A stretch of DNA of 64,000 nt. It comes from Dactylosporangium sp040605635. Its GTDB lineage: Bacteria; Actinomycetota; Actinomycetes; Mycobacteriales; Micromonosporaceae. Within the stretch, counting starts at the first letter, position 1, and each line of letters opens with the position of its first letter. The stretch spans positions 1-64,000 of the forward strand of contig NZ_JBEXDG010000011.1 in the NCBI RefSeq assembly GCF_040605635.1, in the 5' to 3' direction. The notes beneath the pieces were generated by a model. The model did not search any database, was not told the DNA's origin, and saw only the letters and a program-made list of their open reading frames with translations. The position numbers were made by a program, and so were the translations under genes. This document shows positions 1 through 8,128 of the stretch, piece after piece.

Positions 1-78
1 AACCAACGGCAGGTCAACTGGCACTTCACCACCACCGACGCCCGCACCAAACTCCGCCACCTATACCCAGAAAATTAG
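1..78 (+). CDS. IS630-family transposase, C-terminal end (partial)
   Basis: An open frame enters from the left edge and stops at TAG 76-78, giving 25 residues that contain WHFTTTDARTKLRHLYP. From memory this matches the conserved C-terminal tail of IS630/Tc1-type transposases (INWxFTTxDARxKLxxLYP). The catalytic DDE domain lies outside the window, so intactness cannot be judged. It abuts the 3' end of rarD and may mark an old insertion next to the secretion region. Confidence 0.6.
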   Translation, partial: NQRQVNWHFTTTDARTKLRHLYPEN

Positions 79-91
79 ACACGACGCTCTA

Positions 92-1048
92 CTAGCTCGT
101 CGTCGTACTCACACTGTTGGCGGTCGCCGGCTCTTCCGCGGCGGCCGCTGCTTCCGTCGCTCTTCGTTGCCGGCTGTGCCGGATCGCGTCCACGGTGAAG
201 ATCGACAGGGCGAGCCACACGATCGCGAAGCCGGCGAGGCGCCCCGGCGGCATCGGCTCATGGAAGACCAGCACGCCGAGGATGAGCTGCAGGGTTGGCG
301 TCAGGTACTGCAGAATCCCCAGGCCGGACAGCGGCACCCGGTTGGCCGCCTCGGCGAACAGCAGCAACGGCACCGCGGTCAGCAGGCCACTGCCCGCCAG
401 CATCACGGTGTGCCACACCGAAACGGTCCCGAACGTCTGCTGATGGCGGGCCGCCAGCCACGTCAGGAACGCGAGCGCGGGCAGCGTCAGCACCGCCGAC
501 TCGAGGAACAGCCCCTCGCCCGCGGGCAGACCGAGCTGCTTCTTGATCAGGCTGTAGGTCCCGAAGGACCCGGCGAGCGTCAAGGCGATCCACGGCACCC
601 GCCCGTTGTCCACGCTCAGGACCACGACGGCGACCAGCCCGACCCCGAGCGCGACCCACTGCAGCCCGCGCAGCCGCTCCCGCAGCACCAGCACGCCGAG
701 CAGGATCACGAACAGCGGGTTGATGAAGTACCCCAGCGACGCCTCGACCACGTGGTTCGTGTCCACGGCGAAGATGTAGACACCCCAGTTGACGGCGATG
801 AAGACCGCCGCGACCGAGATCCCCGCAAGCCGTTTGCGGTCCTTGGCCAGCGCTTTCAGTGCCTTCCACCGCGACAGCGCCGTCAGCAGCACCGCGACCG
901 AGATCAGCGACCACACGATGCGGTGCGCCAGCACCTCCACGGCACCCGCAGGCCGCAGTGCCCGGAAGTACAGCGGGAACACGCCCCACATGATGTTGGC
1001 GGACAAAGCGGACAAATACCCACGGCGCAGCGGTTCCACGCCTCTCAC
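92..1048 (-). CDS. rarD: EamA-family transporter RarD
   Basis: About 318 residues of alternating hydrophobic helices, consistent with ten membrane segments in two EamA repeats. The N-terminal half has the RarD features GYLSALSANIMWGVFPLYF and EVLAHRIVWS, and the second half has LSGLGILQYLTPTLQLILGV. Length and motifs fit RarD, an inner-membrane drug/metabolite-superfamily permease whose physiological substrate is not established. The C-terminal 25 residues are Ala/Glu/Thr-rich and probably cytoplasmic. A GTG start is used; a second GTG three codons downstream is also possible. It lies downstream of the YvlD-like gene on the same strand, separated by a hairpin. Confidence 0.9.
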   Translation of the reverse strand: MRGVEPLRRGYLSALSANIMWGVFPLYFRALRPAGAVEVLAHRIVWSLISVAVLLTALSRWKALKALAKDRKRLAGISVAAVFIAVNWGVYIFAVDTNHVVEASLGYFINPLFVILLGVLVLRERLRGLQWVALGVGLVAVVVLSVDNGRVPWIALTLAGSFGTYSLIKKQLGLPAGEGLFLESAVLTLPALAFLTWLAARHQQTFGTVSVWHTVMLAGSGLLTAVPLLLFAEAANRVPLSGLGILQYLTPTLQLILGVLVFHEPMPPGRLAGFAIVWLALSIFTVDAIRHSRQRRATEAAAAAEEPATANSVSTTTS

Positions 1049-1052
1049 CGTA

Positions 1053-1076
1053 AGGGGCGGTCGGCCAACCGCCCCT
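1053..1076 (-). terminator. hairpin after the YvlD-like gene
   Basis: AGGGGCGGT (1053-1061) pairs with ACCGCCCCT (1068-1076) around a 6-nt loop. It follows the small membrane protein gene and ends only five bases before the rarD start, so it may separate the two transcripts or sit in the rarD leader. There is no clear T-run. Confidence 0.5.
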
Positions 1077-1101
1077 CACCGGGCTCGTCCGCAGCCGCTG
1101 G

Positions 1102-1554
1102 CTACCGGTAGTAGTTGTTCTGTGGACCGTACTGCTGGCGGGGCTGCGGCGGCGGAGGCTGGCGGCGGTTCCTGTCCTTGTCGCCACCGTCGGGGATCAC
1201 GAGGTTGATGACCCAGCTGACGATGCCGATGAACAACGCCCCGAGCACCGCCGACGGCCAGAAGTCGTCGACGTGGAACGCCAGGTCGAGCTTGCCGGCG
1301 ATCCAGCTCGTCAGCATCAACAGCAACCCGTTGACGACCAGCGAGATCAACCCGAGCGTCAACAGATACGCCCAACAGCCAATGGTCTTGATGATCGGGC
1401 GCAACACAGCATTCACGATCCCGAAGATCGCGGCAACGACGAGCACGGTGAGCACCTTGCGCCCAGTCGTCCCGTCAACAGTGATGCCCGGGATCACCAG
1501 CGTCGCCAGCCACACCGTGAGCGCACTCACGCCGAGCCGGATGAGGATTCCCAT
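1102..1554 (-). CDS. phage-holin-4_2 / YvlD-family membrane protein
   Basis: A 150-residue protein starting MGILIRLGVSALTVWLA, with four predicted membrane helices: residues about 4-22, 30-50, 57-80 and 92-115. The pattern GITVDG, AIFGIVNAVLRPIIK, LTLGLISLVVNGLLL is typical of the YvlD/phage_holin_4_2 family, whose function is not established. The tail after residue 125 is polar and Pro/Gln-rich. I prefer the ATG at 1554 because the 36 upstream residues in the longer frame are Arg/Ala-rich and do not resemble the family N-terminus. Confidence 0.8.
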   Translation of the reverse strand: MGILIRLGVSALTVWLATLVIPGITVDGTTGRKVLTVLVVAAIFGIVNAVLRPIIKTIGCWAYLLTLGLISLVVNGLLLMLTSWIAGKLDLAFHVDDFWPSAVLGALFIGIVSWVINLVIPDGGDKDRNRRQPPPPQPRQQYGPQNNYYR

Positions 1555-1685
1555 GCCGGTGATCGTGCCACTGCACCGGCTCCGCGCCAAGGCACGGGGC
1601 TGTGCCAGCTCAGTGCCAGCTCGCGCCAAGGCGCGGGCGGGGGTTCCCACCCACACCCCCATGCTCGCTGCGCTCGCACTGCCTG

Positions 1686-3530
1686 TCAGCGGGCGGGGCC
1701 ACCTGTGAGTTGGAGCTCGATCGGAGTCGGGGACAGGTGGGCCCAGCGGACGGTGTGGCGGCTGACGACGATGCCGAGCATTTCCGGTGGGATGCGGGTG
1801 AGCCAGGACGCTGAGGCCTCCAGGCCGAGCACATCGGTGGCGATGACCGCCTCGGGTGGGGTCAGGGGTTGGAGGAAGACGAGGTCGGCGCGGGTCAGCA
1901 GGTCAGCATCGCCGGGCGTGAGCTCATCGCGGATCACGAGCGTGGCTCGCCAAGCCGACTCGATGACCATCGAAGCGGCAGCAGCCGCAGCGGCAACCGA
2001 AGCAGCCGCGGCTGCCGAGGTGGCGGGCGCGGGACGAGGTGCGGCGGAAGGCGGCCCTGCGACCGAGGTCATAGGGCGTGGCGCGGCTGGCGCGGGGTCG
2101 AGGATCAGGAGTTGGGGATGGGTGGGGCTCGGCGGGGGCAGAGCGGCGGGCTGGCCCGCCGGGAGCAGCGCGATCTGCTCGCCGCCCAGTCCTCGCAGGA
2201 ACGGGGACCACGCTGCGGGGCGGGTCGACTGGACGGTGACGTGGGCGCCCAGGGCCAGGACGCGCAGAGCCAGCATCTGCGCGCAGGGCAGGCCGCCGAT
2301 CAGGACGGTGCGGGTGGGCTCGGGGCGAAACGGATGGATGGTGACCGGGGCGCCGTGGCGGTTCATGCCGAGCATCAGGCCGGCTGGGCCGGTGGTGGAC
2401 GTCAGCGCGGCGAGCTGCCCGGCGCTGACGGATGGGGTGACGGTGCCGTCGGCGGTCAGGTCGTCCCGGCCGGTGAGCAGGCCGGCCAGGGCGGCCGCGT
2501 CGGCGGGGGCGCCGCCGCCGAGGGGGAGCGTGGCGGCCAGCGCGTCGAACTGGGCGCCGGTCAGACGGGTGACGGTGGCATCGTGGGTTGCCGCGAGGCG
2601 GTGCAGCGCCGCGATGGCCTGGTCGAGGGCGGCCGGGGTGGCGGCCGCCAGACGAATGGCCAGCTCTGCCCGGCAGGCCGCGCCGCCGGTAGGAGGGCTA
2701 AGGGCGCCGCTCGCCGTCGTGGACCCCGGGCCGGAGTCGTCGCTGGTGGTGGTGAGGGCGACGGTCACCGCGGAGCAGGGCAGCGTGAGCAGCTTGGTGG
2801 CGAGTGGGCCCTCCTGCGGCCAGCGGCGGAGCCGGAACACCGCCTGCTGCAGGCCGCCCACCTCCAGGCCGCGCCTCGTCTCGCGCAGCGGAAGGTCGGG
2901 CTCGTGGCGGGCGGTCTCGGCCAGCGCGGTCAGCGCCGAAGGCGCCGACAACGGGCGGGCCGTCAGGCCCGCCTTGCCGAGCTGGCGGCAGGCTCGGCGA
3001 ACCGTGGCGACGAGGCTGCGCTCCAGGTCCTCGCGTTGATAGCCGCCGGCGCGGCGGACGCGCACGCTGAGCAGGACCCGGCGGTGCGCGGGGACCTTGC
3101 CGTCGGTGAGCTGCCGATACGACACGGCCGGCGGCCCCCGGTCGGGGGGCGCGGCCGCGCTGACCAGCAGCTGGATCCGTGCGGCCGGCAGGTCCGCGGC
3201 GGCCGGGGGCAGCAGCGCGCTCAGCGTCGGGAACGGGGATAAAGGGTCGCCGAGCAGGGCGGACAGGTCGCCGACCCGGATCGTCGCGGCGAGCCCGTCG
3301 GCATCCTCGACCACGCCGACGTCGACACCGTCGATGTCGACGGACGACATCAAGGCGCCGGGGCGGACCGTGCCCAGCAGGTCCCCGCCGGACAGCCGCC
3401 CGGACCGGAGGCCGAGCAGCCCGACGGGTGCCAGCGCGAAGCCCAGTGCCCACGCCGGATGGACCGTCCATGCCAGGACCGACAGCGCCAGCGCGGCCTG
3501 CGCCAGCACTACGTAGACAACCTTCCCCAC
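1686..3530 (-). CDS. eccE: type VII secretion protein EccE
   Basis: A 614-residue protein beginning with two hydrophobic segments (residues about 4-21 and 25-40) followed by a large soluble Ala/Pro/Arg-rich region, the layout of EccE, a membrane subunit of the ESX/type VII translocon. It is recognised by that layout and by its divergent pairing with eccB 67 bp away. GTG start at 3530, preceded by a G-rich ribosome-binding stretch. A low-complexity Ala run near residues 500-535 is unusual. EccE is among the least conserved ESX core proteins, so identification leans partly on context. Confidence 0.8.
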   Translation of the reverse strand: MGKVVYVVLAQAALALSVLAWTVHPAWALGFALAPVGLLGLRSGRLSGGDLLGTVRPGALMSSVDIDGVDVGVVEDADGLAATIRVGDLSALLGDPLSPFPTLSALLPPAAADLPAARIQLLVSAAAPPDRGPPAVSYRQLTDGKVPAHRRVLLSVRVRRAGGYQREDLERSLVATVRRACRQLGKAGLTARPLSAPSALTALAETARHEPDLPLRETRRGLEVGGLQQAVFRLRRWPQEGPLATKLLTLPCSAVTVALTTTSDDSGPGSTTASGALSPPTGGAACRAELAIRLAAATPAALDQAIAALHRLAATHDATVTRLTGAQFDALAATLPLGGGAPADAAALAGLLTGRDDLTADGTVTPSVSAGQLAALTSTTGPAGLMLGMNRHGAPVTIHPFRPEPTRTVLIGGLPCAQMLALRVLALGAHVTVQSTRPAAWSPFLRGLGGEQIALLPAGQPAALPPPSPTHPQLLILDPAPAAPRPMTSVAGPPSAAPRPAPATSAAAAASVAAAAAAASMVIESAWRATLVIRDELTPGDADLLTRADLVFLQPLTPPEAVIATDVLGLEASASWLTRIPPEMLGIVVSRHTVRWAHLSPTPIELQLTGGPAR

Positions 3531-3597
3531 ATCGCCCCCCGCCTATGCGTCTCAGCGAATATCGTAAAGCGCCGGTACGACATTTTCGGAGGGGTGC

Positions 3598-4905
3598 ATG
3601 GCGTCACGGCAGGACCAGCTGCATTCGTACCAGTTCATGGTCCAGCGCGTGGTTGCCGCGTTGGTCATGCGCGAGACCGACCCGCCGAGATCACCGTTTC
3701 GGCGGGTAGCGGGGGCGACGCTGGTCGGTGTGCTGATCGCGGCTCTGGGCATCGGCGGTGCGGCGGCATATGCGCTGATTGTCCCGAGCACCTCCAGCAA
3801 ATGGCGCGACGAAACAGCGATCATTGTCGAGAAAGACACGGGTGCGCTTTTCATATACCGCGAAGAACGACTCCACCCGGTCCTCAATCAGGCATCCGCG
3901 CTTCTCATCCTCAACCGCGCCGGCACCAAGACGATCGAGGTCAGCCGGACCGCGCTCGCCGAGGCCCCCCGCGGCACGCCGCTCGGCATCCCCGGCGCGC
4001 CGGCATCGCTGCCGGCGAAGACCAAGCTGCACCGCCGGCCGTGGGAGATCTGCACCCAACGCGAAGCGTCAGTGCTGTTCATCGACGCGAACGCACCCCG
4101 GGACGGCATGAAGCTCGAAGATCGCGCACTGCTCGTCACGGACCGGACGCTGGGCCTGTATCTGGTCGTACACCAGCGGAAACATCAAATCAGGCAGCCG
4201 TCCGCCATCCTCCCCGCCCTCGTCTGGTCGGGACGGGCGCAGACCCCGGTCGCGCAAGCGTTCCTGCACGCCATCCCATCCGGCGCCGACCTGGTCGTCC
4301 CCGCCGTCGAAGGCCGTGGCCGCAAAGTCGCGGGTGGGACGGTCGGGCAGTTGTTCGAGGTGCGCACCGGCGACCGTGTCGACGCGTTCGTGCTGACCGT
4401 CGACGGCCTCGCCTCCGTGACGCCGCTGCAGGCCGCGCTCGTGCAGGTCAAGGCGCAGCCGCTCACGCCGGGGGAGTTCGCCGCGCTGGTTCAGGACCGC
4501 CAGGTGCGCCCCTTGCCGTCCGGCGCGGGCATGCCGGCCGAGGTGCCGGAGCTTCTCGACGACGGTTTCGGCGTCGCGTGTACGACCAGCGACTCCACCA
4601 TCACGGTCGGCAACACGCTGCCCGAGCTCGGCGCGGCTCCGATACCGTCGTCGGCGTCGGATGCGGGCACCGTGCTGGCCGACAGGATCGTGGTGGCGCC
4701 AGGAGGCGGGGCGCTGATCCGCACCGACACGGGAAACCTCAGCCTGGTGACGGATCTCGGCCGTCGGCACGCCCTTCCGGACGCGGGCGTCCTGGCCGGC
4801 CTCGGCTATCAGGGCGTGGAGCCGGTCACGGTGCCGGGCGAGTTCGTCGGGCTGCTCCCGGCCGGGCCGGCGCTGGACCCGCAGCGGGCGCTCAGTGGTT
4901 CGTGA
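3598..4905 (+). CDS. eccB: type VII secretion protein EccB
   Basis: 435 residues opening with MASRQDQLHSYQFMVQRVV and the ALVMRETDPP region that are hallmarks of EccB, then one membrane helix at about 42-62 and a long extracytoplasmic domain with characteristic EccB phrases (YREERLHPVLNQASALLIL and a central CTTSDS segment). EccB is a core ESX component with an ATPase-linked N-terminus and a periplasmic-side repeat domain. A strong RBS (GGAGGGG) lies upstream. It is divergent from eccE, so the two probably share a regulatory region, and its 3' end overlaps the opposing methyltransferase gene by 14 bp. Confidence 0.92.
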   Translation: MASRQDQLHSYQFMVQRVVAALVMRETDPPRSPFRRVAGATLVGVLIAALGIGGAAAYALIVPSTSSKWRDETAIIVEKDTGALFIYREERLHPVLNQASALLILNRAGTKTIEVSRTALAEAPRGTPLGIPGAPASLPAKTKLHRRPWEICTQREASVLFIDANAPRDGMKLEDRALLVTDRTLGLYLVVHQRKHQIRQPSAILPALVWSGRAQTPVAQAFLHAIPSGADLVVPAVEGRGRKVAGGTVGQLFEVRTGDRVDAFVLTVDGLASVTPLQAALVQVKAQPLTPGEFAALVQDRQVRPLPSGAGMPAEVPELLDDGFGVACTTSDSTITVGNTLPELGAAPIPSSASDAGTVLADRIVVAPGGGALIRTDTGNLSLVTDLGRRHALPDAGVLAGLGYQGVEPVTVPGEFVGLLPAGPALDPQRALSGS

Positions 4906-5698
4906 GGATGAGGTCCGAGCTCGCCCTGGCGTCCGAGCGTAGGTTGATGTCGCGCCGCGTCGCCATCGTCGTCGCGGTGAAGTCGCTGTAGATGCGCCGG
5001 GTCGCGTCGGTGTCACTGTTGGTCATGGTGATCAGGACCCCGCGTCCGGTGGCGGCCCGCATCGCCGCGGCCAGCCGCTCGTGGTCCGCGTCGCGGAACT
5101 GGCCCGCCGTGTAGCGCTTGAAGTCCGCGAACCCGCCCTCCGGCAGATACGGCGGGTCGAGAAACACCCAGTCGCCCGCCGCCGCCTCACGCAACGGCTC
5201 CTCGAAATCGCAGAGCCGGATCTCGACCCCGGCGAGCGCCGCGGAGGCCGCCAGCAGTGTTTCGCGGCGATAGTACGGCCGATCGTAAGCGCCATAAGGT
5301 GCGTTGAAACCGCCCCGCCGATTGACGCGCCACAACCCGCGGAACGCGGTTTTGTTGAGGTAGATGACCCGGACGGCGCGATCGAGGTCGCTCAGTCCAG
5401 CGGGATTCTGCGCGCGGACGGCAGCGAACCGCTCCGCGGTGTTCGGCAGCGCGTCGAGGCGCTCCATGACGGCCTCGGGCTGCGCCGCGACGGCGCGGAA
5501 GCAGGCGACGAGCTCCGGATTGGCGTCCGACAACACGGCCTTGACCGGCCGCAACTCGAAGAACACCGCGGCGCTGCCCATGAAGGGCTCCCAATAGCGG
5601 CCCGTGAACGACGGCGCCCCGCCGACGAGCTGCGCCGCATACCGGGTCTTCCCACCGGCCCACTTGATGAACGACCGGCCATCCGCCACGCGGTCCAT
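4892..5698 (-). CDS. D12-class DNA adenine N6-methyltransferase (Dam/DpnM-like)
   Basis: 268 residues with the D12 MTase signature: FIKWAGGK at 10-17 (AdoMet site), NKTAFRGLWRVN near 115-126, and the catalytic DPPY at 171-174. It would transfer a methyl group from AdoMet to adenine N6, probably in a GATC-like site (family inference). No restriction endonuclease is adjacent, so it appears to be an orphan methylase. It is embedded in the type VII locus, convergent with eccB (14-bp overlap) and divergent from the WXG100 pair, sharing about 100 bp of upstream sequence with them. Confidence 0.88.
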   Translation of the reverse strand: MDRVADGRSFIKWAGGKTRYAAQLVGGAPSFTGRYWEPFMGSAAVFFELRPVKAVLSDANPELVACFRAVAAQPEAVMERLDALPNTAERFAAVRAQNPAGLSDLDRAVRVIYLNKTAFRGLWRVNRRGGFNAPYGAYDRPYYRRETLLAASAALAGVEIRLCDFEEPLREAAAGDWVFLDPPYLPEGGFADFKRYTAGQFRDADHERLAAAMRAATGRGVLITMTNSDTDATRRIYSDFTATTMATRRDINLRSDARASSDLILTNH

Positions 5699-5806
5699 CG
5701 TAATTGAAGGGCGAAATGCCGGAAGTTATCCACAGGGAGGAATTACGTCTGGTTGTGGATCGGTGACTGCCGATACCGTCGGCGGGTCCGTGATACGAGA
5801 GACGGG

Positions 5807-6133
5807 GTGAGCACCGTGGCACAGACGACACAGGCGCAGCAGGCCGAGCTGCATTCGGCGGCGGCAAGGTTCGAGCAGGTCAATGGCGAGCTGCAGAGCA
5901 TGCTGAGCACGCTGATGCGCGAGCTGGAGACCACCAGGACCGGCTGGCAGGGCGCGGGCGGCCGGTCCTTCGACACGGTCAAGCACGCCTGGCGACGCGA
6001 CCAGGACACGCTCAACAAGAGCCTGCTCGAGACCGCCGAGGGCCTCAGGTCCGCCGGCCGCAACTACCAGGTCACCGACACCGACGCCGGCGCCCGCTTC
6101 AGGGGCATCGGCAACCAGCAGCTGCCGCTCTGA
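5807..6133 (+). CDS. WXG100-family ESX protein
   Basis: A 108-residue helical protein with the WXG signature in a turn (TGWQGAGG) between two amphipathic helices, the standard helix-turn-helix hairpin of EsxA/EsxB-type substrates. I chose GTG 5807 (VSTVAQTTQAQ), behind GAGACGGG, over the longer frame, which has an Arg-rich non-family leader. It is followed 16 bp later by a second WXG100 gene; such pairs usually form heterodimers exported by the ESX machinery. No YxxxD/E signal is evident at its C-terminus, so its partner probably carries the export signal. Confidence 0.88.
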   Translation: MSTVAQTTQAQQAELHSAAARFEQVNGELQSMLSTLMRELETTRTGWQGAGGRSFDTVKHAWRRDQDTLNKSLLETAEGLRSAGRNYQVTDTDAGARFRGIGNQQLPL

Positions 6134-6149
6134 TCCGGGGGAGACACTC

Positions 6150-6446
6150 ATGGACGACACACTGGTGGTCAACTTCGCCGCCATGGACCACGCCGGGCAG
6201 TCCATCCAGAGCGCACTCAACACGCTCAACGCCAGGCTGGAGGAGGTCACCCAGCTCGGCCGCCGCCTGACCGCCGGTTGGCAGGGCGAGTCCCGCGAGG
6301 CGTATGCCGCCCGCCAGGCCAACTGGGAGCGGGCCGGCGGTGACCTGGCAGCGACGCTGCGGGAGATCAAGGTCGCCCTCGACGAGTCGATGCGCCGCTA
6401 CCTGGAGACGGAGCACCGCAACAGGCACCTGTTCCCGCAGCGCTGA
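6150..6446 (+). CDS. WXG100-family ESX protein with YxxxE export motif
   Basis: 98 residues, the canonical WXG100 length. The WXG turn is TAGWQGESREAY near residues 41-52 and the C-terminal helix ends with YLETE, matching the YxxxD/E type VII export motif. RBS GGGGGAGA lies 8 nt before the ATG. It is the second gene of the pair and very likely the dimer partner of the protein at 5807-6133. A strong hairpin follows immediately, closing the two-gene transcript. Confidence 0.92.
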   Translation: MDDTLVVNFAAMDHAGQSIQSALNTLNARLEEVTQLGRRLTAGWQGESREAYAARQANWERAGGDLAATLREIKVALDESMRRYLETEHRNRHLFPQR

Positions 6447-6458
6447 GCAGGTCCCGAA

Positions 6459-6491
6459 GGCCCGGTCCGCAGTCAAGCCGCGGACCGGGCC
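6459..6491 (+). terminator. terminator after the WXG100 pair
   Basis: A perfect 12-bp stem, GGCCCGGTCCGC (6459-6470) and GCGGACCGGGCC (6480-6491), with a 9-nt loop, 12 bp after the WXG100 stop codon. No U-tract, as is common in high-GC actinobacteria. Confidence 0.75.
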
Positions 6492-6692
6492 ACCACCATG
6501 CCCGCAGACGCTGTCCGCGCGGGCCGCAACCGGGACACGGTCACGCCGAGGTGGCATCGGGAGGCCTCGCCACAGGGAGCGGTTGTGGCGGCGTCGCCCT
6601 GGGTGGCGACGAGCCCGGCCGCCGGCTCGACGCGTTGGCGAGGCCTCGGACGGCGACGGCTCGCGTGGCTACGCGGTGGCGGCTCCGCTCGG

Positions 6693-7946
6693 TCAGCGGC
6701 GGGCGCGAGGCGTGAAGGCTGGTGCGGCCCGGTCCGGGGCGTCCGCCTCGGGGGCGGGAAGGCGCCGGAGCCCCGGGTGCCACGCCCGACGCCTTCCCCG
6801 CGGCACGACGACGGCGATCAGCAGCAGGACCGCGGCCAGGCCGACGCCCAGACCGGAGAAGAGCAGCGTCCGGTCCTCGGCCGCGGCGCGCTCCGCTGCC
6901 TGCGGGTCGATTCGGAGAGGGGCCAGAGCCTGGCCGGTCGACACGGGCCGTGCGCCGGGTTCCTCTGTCAGGGCGCGGTAGGGGTTCAGGACGCCAGCGC
7001 CATAGCCTGGGCCGGCTGCGCCGCCGTCGGCGGTTGCTGTGAGGCGGGCGGCGACCTCTTTCGCCGTGAGGTTCGGCTTGTACTGGCGGAGCAAAGCGGC
7101 GGCGGCGGTGACGAACGGGGCGGCGAAGCTGGTGCCCTCGACCGTGGTGAGGCCCTGCGGTGCGGCGGTCGTGACGACCTGGCCGCCGGGGGCCACGAGG
7201 TCCACGAACGGGCCGGTCTGTGAGGCCGGCAGGCGTTGGCCGTCCGGGCCGATGGCGCCGACGCCGAGAACGCCCTCGTACGCCGCGGGATACGGGGTCC
7301 GGTTCCCCTCCGCGAAGCGGTTTCCGGCGGCGGCGACCAGCACCACGTCCCGGGCCACCGCGAACTGGACCGCCTCCCGGACGGCGGGGACGTCCTGGTA
7401 GGACACCAGGGACAGGTTGATCACGCCAGCGCCGAGGTCGACGGCTGATCGGATCGCCGCGGCCACGCCGGCGGGGGTGCCGCGCCGGCCGGCGGTCGTG
7501 CCGTCTTCGAGCTCGACCAGTTCGCTCACGCGCAGCGACAGGATCGTGACGCCGGGAGCGAGGCCCCGCATTGGGGAGCCTGCGACGGTACGGGCGGCGA
7601 TGATCCCCGCCACCCCGGTGCCGTGCCCGACGCAGTCGGCCAGTGAGCCGCCGCCGTCGAGCTGGTCCGGGCCCGCCCGCACGGCGCCCTGCAGCTGGGG
7701 GTGTCGGGCATCGACGCCGGAGTCGACGACCGCGACCGTCACTCCACGACCGTCGGCGAGAGGGCTGAGCTTGCGTTGGTCGTACACCTGCGAAGGCCAA
7801 GGCAACGAGGTCGGTGCCGGTGCGGGGGGCCGGATCGGGGCGGCACAGGTCGGTGGGGCCTGTGCTCCGGCCGTCGGAGGTGCGACAGTGAATCCGACAA
7901 GCAGGCATGAAACACTCAGAACAGCCGATCGGGCGAGCTGCGGCAT
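6693..7946 (-). CDS. mycP: mycosin (type VII-associated subtilisin-like protease, S8A)
   Basis: 417 residues: signal peptide (about 1-28, ending TAGAQA), Pro-rich linker, subtilase domain with Asp75 (VAVVDSGV), His108 (GHGTGVAG) and Ser273 (GTSFAAP), the oxyanion Asn209 (AAAGN), a C-terminal membrane helix near 365-387 and a basic tail. This is the architecture of MycP, the membrane-anchored extracellular protease of ESX systems. Cys34 and Cys105 could form the disulphide seen in mycosins. It faces the WXG100 operon and is divergent from the SseB-domain gene. Confidence 0.93.
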   Translation of the reverse strand: MPQLARSAVLSVSCLLVGFTVAPPTAGAQAPPTCAAPIRPPAPAPTSLPWPSQVYDQRKLSPLADGRGVTVAVVDSGVDARHPQLQGAVRAGPDQLDGGGSLADCVGHGTGVAGIIAARTVAGSPMRGLAPGVTILSLRVSELVELEDGTTAGRRGTPAGVAAAIRSAVDLGAGVINLSLVSYQDVPAVREAVQFAVARDVVLVAAAGNRFAEGNRTPYPAAYEGVLGVGAIGPDGQRLPASQTGPFVDLVAPGGQVVTTAAPQGLTTVEGTSFAAPFVTAAAALLRQYKPNLTAKEVAARLTATADGGAAGPGYGAGVLNPYRALTEEPGARPVSTGQALAPLRIDPQAAERAAAEDRTLLFSGLGVGLAAVLLLIAVVVPRGRRRAWHPGLRRLPAPEADAPDRAAPAFTPRARR

Positions 7947-8128
7947 GCGCAGATGGTAGTCGTTGCACCCTCGGACGGTGACGCTCGTGAGACAGGCCTG
8001 GGTTGAAAGGCGGTTCGATCGCTATGCTGGCCGGAGCGCTTGCAGGGTCGCACCCCTCGGATTGTCGTGGCCGTATAGGTTAAGTTTCGCGAGCGCGGCG
8101 GTTCCGAGCCCGACAGAGGGGGTGGCCC

